This document shows, one piece after another, positions 1 to 5,085 of a stretch of 5,085 bases of DNA (position 1 is the first letter of the stretch; each line of letters opens with the position of its first letter). The stretch is from an uncultured Paracoccaceae bacterium (GTDB lineage Bacteria; Pseudomonadota; Alphaproteobacteria; Rhodobacterales; Rhodobacteraceae): positions 1 to 5,085 of the forward strand of contig CALESR010000183.1 in NCBI GenBank assembly GCA_937907485.1. Direction: 5' to 3'. A program made the position numbers and the translations under genes. The notes beneath the pieces were generated by a model that worked only from the letters and a program-made list of their open reading frames with translations, was not told the DNA's origin and ran no database searches.

Positions 1-513
1 CTCGGTGATATAGGCATAAATCACCATGACCACCGAGGGCGGAATCATGATGCCCAGCGTCCCCCCGGCGGCGATCACCCCGGTGGCGGTGTCATCGCGG
101 TAACCCAGCCGCCGCATTTCAGGCAAGGCGATGCGCGTCATCGTCGCAGCGGTCGCCACCGAACTGCCGCAGATCGCCGCGAACCCCGCGCAGGCGGCAA
201 TCGTCGACATCGCCACTCCACCCTTCAACGTGCCGAACCAGGCGTTGGCGGCGCGGAACATCTCGCGGCTCATGCCCGAATTGGTGGCGAACGATCCCAT
301 CAGGATGAAGAACACCACCAGCGACAGGTGGAAATCGGTCAGCACCCGGATGGGCGAGGTCGCCAGCAGGTTCAATGCCGGGGTCCAACCCCGGATCGCC
401 GCATAGCCGCCGACGCCAACCAGCCCCAGCGCGACGCCAATCGGCACGCGCAGCAGCAGCATGGTGAACAGGGCGACAAAGCCGCCAATGGCGACCAGAT
501 CAGCGTAGGCCAC
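1..513 (-). CDS. dctM: TRAP transporter large permease subunit DctM, N-terminal part (cut by window edge)
   Basis: This is the start of the large membrane subunit of a TRAP transporter, which carries the Na+-driven transport path for an organic acid across the inner membrane. The 171 codons in the window are open to the left edge; full-length family members have about 430 residues. The conserved LRVPIG near residues 21-26 follows the first hydrophobic segment. GSSVATAATM (about 116-125), ALPEMRRLGY (129-138) and GGTLGIMIPPS (150-160) are hallmark DctM motifs. Hydrophobic stretches lie near 5-38, 62-78, 96-122 and 144-169. I chose GTG at 513 because GAGG (bases 523-520) sits 6 nt upstream; the result matches the usual short N-terminus and overlaps dctQ by 14 nt. 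An in-frame ATG at 540 has no Shine-Dalgarno. One oddity is that V67 replaces the proline usual in the IPFFILAG-like segment. Family is very sure, start fairly sure, substrate unknown. Confidence 0.95.
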   Translation of the reverse strand, partial: MAYADLVAIGGFVALFTMLLLRVPIGVALGLVGVGGYAAIRGWTPALNLLATSPIRVLTDFHLSLVVFFILMGSFATNSGMSREMFRAANAWFGTLKGGVAMSTIAACAGFAAICGSSVATAATMTRIALPEMRRLGYRDDTATGVIAAGGTLGIMIPPSVVMVIYAYITE

Positions 514-1027
514 GGCTTGCCTCGTCCAGTTCAAAGCCATCGGCGGACACCACGCGCTCGCGCCCGGTCGCGATGCCCACCAGCTTGACGCCGATGGTGA
601 CAAGGCTGACTGCGATGCCCGCCCAGATCAGCCCCAGAAACGGCCAGATCGGCAGGCGCAGGTCAAACGTCGTCTCACCCGACACCAGCGCGCTATGAAC
701 GCGGCCGGACATCTTCCAGGTCAGCAGCGCCGCCAGCAACCACAACAGGCCCCAGGCAAAGGCATCGATGGCACGGCGCAGGCGCGGACCGGCGGTCTCG
801 GCCAGCAGATCGACCTGAATATGCCCGCCGCGCAACCCGATGACGGCAAAGCCCCAGGCGAGACAGGCGCCTAGAAACAGCCGTGAGAGGTCAAAACTGT
901 CGGGCACTGGCCAAGCGAGCAGATAGCGGCCCAAAGTCGAGGCCACGACAAGCACCGTCACCGCGCCCAGAAGGACTCCGGCGATGGTTTCGACGCTGCG
1001 GCAGAACAGATCAAGCGCGCGGTTCAT
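500..1027 (-). CDS. dctQ: TRAP transporter small permease subunit DctQ
   Basis: This is the small four-helix membrane subunit of the TRAP transporter, which pairs with DctM in the inner membrane. The protein has 175 residues, a normal length for the family. Hydrophobic segments fall near residues 14-36, 48-65, 87-104 and 127-150. The family signature is the RGGHIQVDLL stretch (66-75) after the second helix, with the PIWP turn (126-129) before the fourth. The reading frame stays open upstream to 1171, but that part is arginine/proline-rich and antisense-like and lies inside dctP. The ATG at 1027 is preceded by a modest GGACGA about 7 nt upstream and gives a typical DctQ N-terminus. The gene lies 55 bp after dctP and overlaps the start of dctM, so translation of dctM is probably coupled to it. 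The last 15 or so residues are polar and presumably cytoplasmic. Confidence 0.94.
   Translation of the reverse strand: MNRALDLFCRSVETIAGVLLGAVTVLVVASTLGRYLLAWPVPDSFDLSRLFLGACLAWGFAVIGLRGGHIQVDLLAETAGPRLRRAIDAFAWGLLWLLAALLTWKMSGRVHSALVSGETTFDLRLPIWPFLGLIWAGIAVSLVTIGVKLVGIATGRERVVSADGFELDEASRGLR
514..525 (-). promoter_or_regulatory. Ribosome binding site deciding a GTG start for dctM
   Basis: Read on the minus strand, ACGAGG is followed by a 6-nt spacer and GTG (513-511). It lies inside the end of dctQ. The alternative ATG at 540, in the same frame, has a GC-rich upstream without any purine-rich Shine-Dalgarno, so the GTG is the better start. Confidence 0.55.
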
Positions 1028-1050
1028 GGGGTTCGTCCGGGCAAGGGAAA

Positions 1051-1075
1051 CGGCGGGCACACGGGGCGCCCGCCG
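1051..1075 (-). other. Intercistronic stem-loop between dctP and dctQ
   Basis: CGGCGGGC (1051-1058) and GCCCGCCG (1068-1075) form a perfect 8-bp GC stem around a 9-nt loop, extendable by one G-U pair in the transcript. It begins 7 nt after the dctP stop codon. On the transcribed strand it is followed by only three T residues and then CCC, so it is not a good intrinsic terminator. Such hairpins between the binding-protein gene and the membrane genes of transport operons can stabilise the upstream mRNA or cause partial termination, giving more binding protein than permease. That role is inferred here. Confidence 0.6.
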
Positions 1076-1082
1076 CAAAAAG

Positions 1083-2105
1083 TCACTCGGCCCCGCCGCC
1101 GACGGCCGCCAGACGGGCCACCAGATCGGCCAGCGCCGCCTGCGGATCGGCGACACCGGCCGCCGCCGCATTCACCGCCCATTCGGCGCGCATCGTGTCC
1201 GACAAGGCGCGCCACTCGGCCATCTCGGCCTCGGTCGGCACATACATCACATGGCCCGGCATCGCTGCAATGGTCGCACGCGAGCCTGATTCCTGCTCGG
1301 CCCAAGGCGTCGCGATCTGCTGCGACCATTCCGGCGTGCAATGCGCGTCGATCACGGCGCGGTTTTCGTCCGACAGCCCGTTATAGGTGGTCAGGTTGAT
1401 CGCATACACGAAGGCCACCGAATAGAGCGGCATGTCCAGATGGTGCGTGACGATATCGGCCACGTTGAACAGGATCAGGCTGTTCCACGGACCCGAGGTG
1501 ACATCCGCCCCGCCCGAGGACAGGATCGCACGCATCTCCGGCACCGGCACCTGCACGGGGCTGCCGCCCATCATGCCGATCAGGCGGGCGATGGTGCCCT
1601 GCGGCGGGCGCACGTTGTCACCGGCGTAATCGGCGGGCGAACCCATCGGGCCCGAGGTGCCGTGGAACGTGCCCGGATCGTGCAGATGCACCATGCAGAC
1701 ATGTACGTCGGGCATCTCTTGTTCGGCGTATTGCAGATACCATTCATGCAGCGCGCGGCTGGCGGTGGTGGCGTTCGACATCATGAACGGCAGTTCTGCC
1801 GCCGCGATGATGGGGAAACGGCCGGCCTGATAGCCGGGGTTCACAAAGCCGATATCCACGACGCCATCGCGCGCCATGTCATAATGGTCCGGCGCCGAGC
1901 CGAGTTGCTGCGCCGGGAAAATCTCGACCGCGATGCGGCCATTGCTGGCAGCAGCGATGCTTTCCGCCCATTGGGTCATCCCGTTGGTGTGCAGCATGTG
2001 CACCGGCGGCACCCAATGCGACAGCGCCAGCGTCACCTCTTGCGCATGGGCCGCGGTTGCAGAAAGTCCGATGGCGGTCGCAACCGCCCAAGTTCTGGCC
2101 GTCAT
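1083..2105 (-). CDS. dctP: TRAP transporter periplasmic solute-binding protein, DctP family
   Basis: This is the extracytoplasmic receptor that binds the substrate, probably a carboxylate, and hands it to DctQM. It has 340 residues, typical of the family. Residues 1-21 look like a Sec signal peptide, with Arg4, a hydrophobic stretch and a likely cut after AHA (19-21). The mature part opens with LALSHWVPP (26-34), then FPAQQLGSAPDHYDMARDG (63-81), DIGFVNPGYQAGRFPIIAA (84-102) and NVRPPQG (164-170). R166 occupies the position of the arginine that in DctP-family proteins usually pairs with the substrate carboxylate. VIDAHCTPEW (251-260) marks the C-terminal lobe. Two cysteines remain in the mature protein, C137 and C256. 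The ATG at 2105 is fixed by an excellent GGGAGGAG 5 nt upstream. The gene is downstream of marR and upstream of dctQ on the same strand. Ligand specificity cannot be read from the sequence. Confidence 0.95.
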   Translation of the reverse strand: MTARTWAVATAIGLSATAAHAQEVTLALSHWVPPVHMLHTNGMTQWAESIAAASNGRIAVEIFPAQQLGSAPDHYDMARDGVVDIGFVNPGYQAGRFPIIAAAELPFMMSNATTASRALHEWYLQYAEQEMPDVHVCMVHLHDPGTFHGTSGPMGSPADYAGDNVRPPQGTIARLIGMMGGSPVQVPVPEMRAILSSGGADVTSGPWNSLILFNVADIVTHHLDMPLYSVAFVYAINLTTYNGLSDENRAVIDAHCTPEWSQQIATPWAEQESGSRATIAAMPGHVMYVPTEAEMAEWRALSDTMRAEWAVNAAAAGVADPQAALADLVARLAAVGGGAE

Positions 2106-2110
2106 GGTCA

Positions 2111-2118
2111 CTCCTCCC
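2111..2118 (-). promoter_or_regulatory. Strong Shine-Dalgarno of dctP
   Basis: On the minus strand this reads GGGAGGAG, with the GGAGG core 7 nt from the ATG at 2105. It is the strongest ribosome binding site in the minus-strand group, as expected for a binding protein needed in excess. It rules out the longer in-frame start at 2171, which would overlap the end of marR. Confidence 0.75.
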
Positions 2119-2123
2119 GATTG

Positions 2124-2147
2124 CCGGACCGGCGCGCTGCGCCCCGG
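2124..2147 (-). other. GC-rich potential hairpin between marR and dctP
   Basis: GGCGC (2131-2135) and GCGCC (2139-2143) pair around a 3-nt loop. Flanking CCGG copies (2124-2127 and 2144-2147) can extend the stem by 4 bp with a 3-nt bulge. No T-tract follows on either strand, so it is not an intrinsic terminator. It sits in the 58-bp marR-dctP gap just upstream of the dctP ribosome binding site. In DNA this GC-rich such a structure can arise by chance. I saw no convincing separate promoter in this gap, so marR and dctPQM may share a transcript. Confidence 0.25.
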
Positions 2148-2163
2148 CCCTTTGCCTCTGCGC

Positions 2164-2646
2164 TCAGCCAAGCTGGCGCAAATTCTCGATCACCTGGTCC
2201 ATCAGCCGGCGCAGGGTCTGCACCTCTCCGGCGCTGAGGCCCTGCAAGGTGCGGTCCTCGATTGACTGCGCCTGAGCAGTCAGATCGGCCACCACGGCCT
2301 GGCCGTGCGCGGTGGGCCAGACAGCATTTGCCCGCCGGTCGCCTGCCACGGAGCGGCGCTCAAGAATGCCCGCCTCCTCCATCTTGTCGAGGATCGGCAC
2401 CAGACTGGAACGCTGCAGGCCCACGGCCTCGGCCAAACGATGCTGCGGTTGGCCTGGATTGGCGCAGATGATCGACAGCAGGCCCAGATACCGCGCCGCG
2501 CCACCGTGATCTGGGACGCGGGCTTCAAAGGATTTGTAAGCTAGGATCTGCGCCATCCGCAGGCGGAAGTTGATGCTGGGCGCAAGGCCGTCCTGCAACG
2601 ACAGCGGGGCGTCCAGATCATCCGTCAGGGCGATGGCGGGCTGCAT
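2164..2646 (-). CDS. MarR-family transcriptional regulator
   Basis: This is a 160-residue winged helix-turn-helix regulator of the MarR family, normally a homodimeric repressor released from DNA by a small aromatic or acyl ligand. The N-terminal dimerisation helix covers about residues 24-42. The helix-turn-helix is QHRLAEAVGL (68-77) followed by the recognition helix QRSSLVPILDKMEEAGIL (78-95). The wing contains the family's DRR motif (103-105), and a C-terminal dimerisation helix pair spans about 112-158. ATG at 2646 is preferred because GAGGA (2657-2653) lies 6 nt upstream; an in-frame GTG at 2661 has no Shine-Dalgarno. The gene is divergent from the acyl-CoA synthetase and precedes the TRAP genes. 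It probably controls both groups through the 23-bp palindrome in the divergent region. The ligand is unknown; an organic acid imported by the TRAP system or its CoA thioester is a reasonable inference. Confidence 0.92.
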   Translation of the reverse strand: MQPAIALTDDLDAPLSLQDGLAPSINFRLRMAQILAYKSFEARVPDHGGAARYLGLLSIICANPGQPQHRLAEAVGLQRSSLVPILDKMEEAGILERRSVAGDRRANAVWPTAHGQAVVADLTAQAQSIEDRTLQGLSAGEVQTLRRLMDQVIENLRQLG

Positions 2647-2675
2647 TGGTGGTCCTCGCACTGGTTTCAGATGTA

Positions 2676-2704
2676 TTGATTGATGTCGAACAATTCGATA
2701 TCAC
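2676..2704 (+). promoter_or_regulatory. Candidate sigma-70 promoter for the acyl-CoA synthetase operon
   Basis: TTGATT (2676-2681) resembles a -35 box. After exactly 17 bp comes TATCAC (2699-2704), which matches four of six -10 positions. Transcription would start near 2711, leaving a leader of about 34 nt before the ATG at 2745. The inverted repeat at 2681-2703 covers the spacer and most of the -10, consistent with repression by occlusion. No equally good promoter was found facing marR. Confidence 0.45.
2681..2703. promoter_or_regulatory. 23-bp inverted repeat, probable MarR-type operator
   Basis: The left arm TGATGTCGAA (2681-2690) and right arm TTCGATATCA (2694-2703) flank a 3-bp centre CAA. 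Nine of ten arm positions are complementary; the single mismatch is the fifth position (G opposite T). MarR dimers typically bind near-palindromes of about this length in the promoter between their own gene and a divergent operon, which is exactly where this lies. It is AT-richer than its surroundings, so it stands out from the GC-rich background. Binding is inferred. Confidence 0.7.
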
Positions 2705-2731
2705 CTCGTTTGACACCTGTCCAGCCCTGCC

Positions 2732-2738
2732 AAAGGAG
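2732..2738 (+). promoter_or_regulatory. Shine-Dalgarno of the acyl-CoA synthetase gene
   Basis: AAAGGAG lies 6 nt before the ATG at 2745. It decides the start: an in-frame TTG at 2646 would add 33 residues that read through the operator and promoter and show no family similarity. Confidence 0.75.
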
Positions 2739-2744
2739 CCGCCC

Positions 2745-4397
2745 ATGCCCCCTGCCCTCTGGCCCGCCGACCCCAACGGCCCCGCTTTGTGGAAGATCAC
2801 GCTGGGCGATCTTCTGGACCGACAGGCAGCGGCATTTCCGGATCACCCCGCCGTCACTGTCGATGACCGCATCCACGACCGGCTGACCACCTGGACCTAT
2901 GCGCAACTGCGCGCGCAGGCGGATCAACTGGCGCGCGGGCTGATCGGCTGGGGCGTGGCGGAGGGTGACAGGGTGGCGGTCATGGCCGCCAATTGCGCCG
3001 AATGGGTGCTGCTGGAATATGCGCTGGCCAAGGTCGGCGCGGTGCTGGTCACGGTGAACCCGGCGTTGCGGCGCTCGGAACTTGCCTATGTACTGACGCA
3101 GGGGCGGGTGAGCGGGCTGTTCGTCGTCTCCGGCTTTCGCGGCAGCGACATTGCCGGCGATCTGGCCGCGCTGCGGCCTGATCTGCCGCTGCTGACGCGG
3201 GTTTGCCGGATCGGCGGCGGCGGACTTGATGGCATGCCCTTCGACGATCTGATGGCGATAGGGGATAGCACGCCCGACACCCTCCGCGCCGCCCGTCAGG
3301 CCGCCGTGAACCCGCGCGACGTGGCGCAGATCCAGTATACCAGCGGCACCACGGGCAAGCCAAAGGGCGCCATGCTGCGCCACTTCGGCACCGTCAACAA
3401 CGCGCGGTTAATGGCGGATCGCGGCGGCTATGGCCCCGGCGACGTGATGCTGTCGGCCATGCCGCTGTTCCACACGGCGGGCTGCGTGTGCAACGTGATG
3501 GCCATGGCGGCCTGCGGCGGGCATCTGGTGACGATGGACGCCTTTGATCCCGCGCGGATGCTGCACCTCTGGGCGCAGTTCCGGCCCACCCTCATCAACG
3601 CTGTGCCCACGATGATGGTGCGGATGCTGGAACACCCCGACTGGCGCGCCGCGCCCCGCGCCCTGCGCCGGATCGTCACCGGCGGCACCAGCATTCCGCC
3701 CAGCCTGATGCTGTCCTTGCGCGAGGCGACAGGGGGAGAGCCCCTCATCATCATGGGCATGACCGAATGCAGCCCGATCATCACCCAGACGCGCGACTCT
3801 GACCCTCTGGAAGTCCGCGTCGGCACCGCCGGCACGCCCCTGCCCCACACCGAACTGCGCATCACCGACCCGGAGACGGGTCGCACGCGCGATTTCGGCG
3901 AGGCCGGGGAATTGTGCATCCGGGGCTATCTGACGATGGCCGGATACTTCGACATGCCCGAGAAAACCGCCGAAACCATTGACGCCGATGGCTGGCTGCA
4001 CTCGGGCGATCTGGCGGTGCTGGAGGAAACCGGCCATCTGCGCATTGTCGGGCGGCTGAAGGACATGATCATCCGCGGCGGCGAGAACGTCTATCCGGTA
4101 GAGATCGAGGATTGCCTGCTGGCCCATCCCGCCGTCAGTCAGGCGCAGGTGGTGGGCGTGCCCGACCCCGATCTGGGCGAGGAAAGCTGCGCTTTTGTCG
4201 TGCTGCGGGCCGAGGCCACGCCCGAGGCGCTGCAAGCCCATTGCAGGGCACACATGGCCCGACACAAGATGCCGAAATATGTGCAGGTTCTCGTGGAGTT
4301 GCCGATGACCGCCAATGGAAAGATCCAGAAATTCGCCCTGCGCCAGCAGGCGGCGGCGGGGATCGCGGATGGCTCGTTCCGCCCGGTGCGCGCATGA
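2745..4397 (+). CDS. Acyl-CoA synthetase (AMP-forming), ACSF2/FadD-like
   Basis: This ANL-superfamily enzyme activates a carboxylic acid with ATP and CoA, through an acyl-adenylate, to an acyl-CoA in the cytoplasm. At 550 residues it has the usual length. The motifs are complete and in order: P-loop YTSGTTGKPKG (198-208), MPLFHTAG (239-246), MGMTECSP (337-344), WLHSGDL (417-423), the hinge GRLKDMIIRGGENVYP (436-451) and the catalytic lysine in ANGKIQK (K526). The N-terminal KITLGDLLDRQAAAFPDHPA (17-36) and the NGKIQKF end resemble the ACSF2-type medium-chain acyl-CoA ligases more than benzoate- or acetate-type ligases. The protein therefore looks active, but the acid it uses cannot be fixed from sequence; a fatty, branched or aryl-alkanoic acid is possible. 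The gene is divergent from marR and overlaps the crotonase gene by 4 nt, so the two form an operon. The probable operator lies directly upstream. Confidence 0.93.
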   Translation: MPPALWPADPNGPALWKITLGDLLDRQAAAFPDHPAVTVDDRIHDRLTTWTYAQLRAQADQLARGLIGWGVAEGDRVAVMAANCAEWVLLEYALAKVGAVLVTVNPALRRSELAYVLTQGRVSGLFVVSGFRGSDIAGDLAALRPDLPLLTRVCRIGGGGLDGMPFDDLMAIGDSTPDTLRAARQAAVNPRDVAQIQYTSGTTGKPKGAMLRHFGTVNNARLMADRGGYGPGDVMLSAMPLFHTAGCVCNVMAMAACGGHLVTMDAFDPARMLHLWAQFRPTLINAVPTMMVRMLEHPDWRAAPRALRRIVTGGTSIPPSLMLSLREATGGEPLIIMGMTECSPIITQTRDSDPLEVRVGTAGTPLPHTELRITDPETGRTRDFGEAGELCIRGYLTMAGYFDMPEKTAETIDADGWLHSGDLAVLEETGHLRIVGRLKDMIIRGGENVYPVEIEDCLLAHPAVSQAQVVGVPDPDLGEESCAFVVLRAEATPEALQAHCRAHMARHKMPKYVQVLVELPMTANGKIQKFALRQQAAAGIADGSFRPVRA

Positions 4398-5085
4398 CCT
4401 CGTCCTTGCTGATCGACCGTCAGGGCGCCGTGGCGATCCTGACCCTGAACCGGCCCGAGGCGCGCAATGCGCTGAGCCCCGAACTGACCTGCCGTCTGGC
4501 CGACGCCATCGACGAGGCCGCCGCCGATCCCGGCATCCGCGCGGTGATCCTGACCGGGGCGGGCGACAAGGCCTTTTGTTCCGGCGGCGATCTGGCGCTG
4601 GCGCTGCCGTTGCTGTCCGGGGCCCGGCAGCCACAGACCGACTGGGACCGCCGTTTCCTCGCCGACCGGGGCATCGACACCCGCATCGCCTTTCGCGGGT
4701 TCGAGATGAACAAGCCGGTGATTGCGGCGGTGAATGGCGCCTGCATGGCGGGCGGTATGGAGGTGCTTCTGGGCACCGACATCCGGCTGGCCGTGCCCGA
4801 GGCGCGTTTCGCCCTGCCTGAGGCTGCGCGCGGCGTGATCCCCTTTGCCGGTGCGTTGGTGCGACTGCCGCGCCAGATCCCCTATGCCCTGGCAATGGAG
4901 ATGCTGTTGACCGGCGGTGCCATCGACGCACAAACCGCCCTGCGCGCGGGCCTCATCAGCCGCATCGTGGACCCTGCCGGCCTGTTGGAGGCCGCGCTGG
5001 AGATCGCCCACCGCATCGCCGCCAACGCCCCCGTCGCCGTTCAGCAGATCAAGCGCACCGTCACGGCGGCCAGCGGCTTGACGCT
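4394..5085 (+). CDS. Enoyl-CoA hydratase/isomerase family protein (crotonase), C-terminus cut by window edge
   Basis: This crotonase-fold enzyme probably hydrates a trans-2-enoyl-CoA made downstream of the neighbouring ligase. The 230 complete codons lack roughly the last 30 residues of a usual 255-265. LTLNRPEARNALS (16-28) is the standard start. The two oxyanion-hole segments are AFCSGGDL (60-67) and NGACMAGGMEV (114-124). E123 and E143 (in FALPEAARG) occupy the positions of the two catalytic glutamates of classical enoyl-CoA hydratase, so hydration is plausible. Hydroxycinnamoyl-CoA hydratase-lyases, as I recall them, lack the first of these, which argues against that activity. The usual PGAGGTQRL segment is replaced by PFAGALVRLPRQIPYA (150-165), the variant of one crotonase subgroup rather than of FadB/ECHS1. 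The ATG overlaps the ligase stop as ATGA and no clear Shine-Dalgarno is present, so translation is probably coupled. Isomerase or other crotonase activities are not excluded. Confidence 0.92.
   Translation, partial: MTSSLLIDRQGAVAILTLNRPEARNALSPELTCRLADAIDEAAADPGIRAVILTGAGDKAFCSGGDLALALPLLSGARQPQTDWDRRFLADRGIDTRIAFRGFEMNKPVIAAVNGACMAGGMEVLLGTDIRLAVPEARFALPEAARGVIPFAGALVRLPRQIPYALAMEMLLTGGAIDAQTALRAGLISRIVDPAGLLEAALEIAHRIAANAPVAVQQIKRTVTAASGLT

Noticed and set aside
1051..1075. Rho-independent terminator after dctP
   Set aside because: The stem is strong but only three T residues follow it before CCC, and dctQ continues 24 bases later as part of the same transporter.
1341..2237. Plus-strand open frame of 298 codons opposite dctP
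   Set aside because: It has an Arg/His-rich, low-complexity translation, is antisense to a clear DctP gene with a signal peptide and strong ribosome binding site, and has no family motif.
2710..2715. Perfect TTGACA as a -35 box for the synthetase gene
   Set aside because: A 17-bp spacer puts the -10 at about 2733, inside the AAAGGAG ribosome binding site, where no -10-like sequence exists.
2647..2744. A promoter facing marR in the divergent region
   Set aside because: The best minus-strand pair found (TCGAAT, 17 bp, TACATC) matches only three of six positions in each box. A promoter must exist nearby, but I cannot place it.
3408..4931. Long minus-strand open frame (507 codons) opposite the synthetase and crotonase genes
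   Set aside because: Its translation is rich in arginine, proline, glycine and histidine with no domain signature, and it lies antisense to two genes with complete conserved motifs. It is a GC-rich shadow frame.
4394..5085. Feruloyl-CoA or p-coumaroyl-CoA hydratase-lyase (CouA/Ech type)
   Set aside because: The glutamate at residue 123 and the SGGDL oxyanion segment differ from the hydratase-lyase pattern I recall (GGGFSPL and AGMDL); a plain hydratase fits better.
2745..5085. DmdB/DmdD pair of dimethylsulfoniopropionate demethylation
   Set aside because: Ligase plus crotonase would fit by gene type, but the ligase N-terminus resembles ACSF2-like enzymes rather than DmdB as I remember it, and no DmdC-like dehydrogenase is in the window. 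It is not excluded beyond the right edge.

Overview
This GC-rich window shows dense, tightly packed genes and looks like Alphaproteobacterial chromosome, most likely a Rhodobacterales-type organism. That assignment rests on base composition, the protein family variants and the TRAP gene order; no rRNA or other taxonomic marker is present. It holds six protein-coding genes in two divergent groups around a 98-bp intergenic region. Two genes are cut by the window edges.

The minus-strand group reads right to left: a MarR-family repressor (2646-2164), then a tripartite ATP-independent periplasmic (TRAP) transporter. The transporter comprises the solute-binding protein DctP (2105-1083), the small membrane subunit DctQ (1027-500) and the N-terminal 171 residues of the large permease DctM (513-1, truncated at the left edge). 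The gaps are 58 bp (marR-dctP) and 55 bp (dctP-dctQ), and dctQ and dctM overlap. The dctP-dctQ gap holds a strong stem-loop just after the dctP stop codon.

The plus-strand group is an ACSF2/FadD-like acyl-CoA synthetase (2745-4397), followed with an ATGA overlap by an enoyl-CoA hydratase/isomerase-family (crotonase) gene (4394 to the right edge, truncated).

The divergent region contains a near-perfect 23-bp inverted repeat (2681-2703, 9 of 10 arm positions paired). It lies over the spacer and -10 of the best promoter candidate for the synthetase gene and is the obvious candidate operator for the MarR protein. The simplest reading is an inducible uptake-and-catabolism module: TRAP brings in an organic acid, the ligase makes its CoA thioester, the crotonase acts on the 2,3-double bond of a later enoyl-CoA, and MarR senses the acid or its CoA ester. 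The layout recalls MarR/ligase/crotonase clusters for hydroxycinnamates, but this crotonase keeps both hydratase glutamates and so does not look like a feruloyl-CoA hydratase-lyase. The substrate cannot be read from the sequence. No mobile element, CRISPR array, tRNA or rRNA was seen, and every gap over about 50 bases is described.
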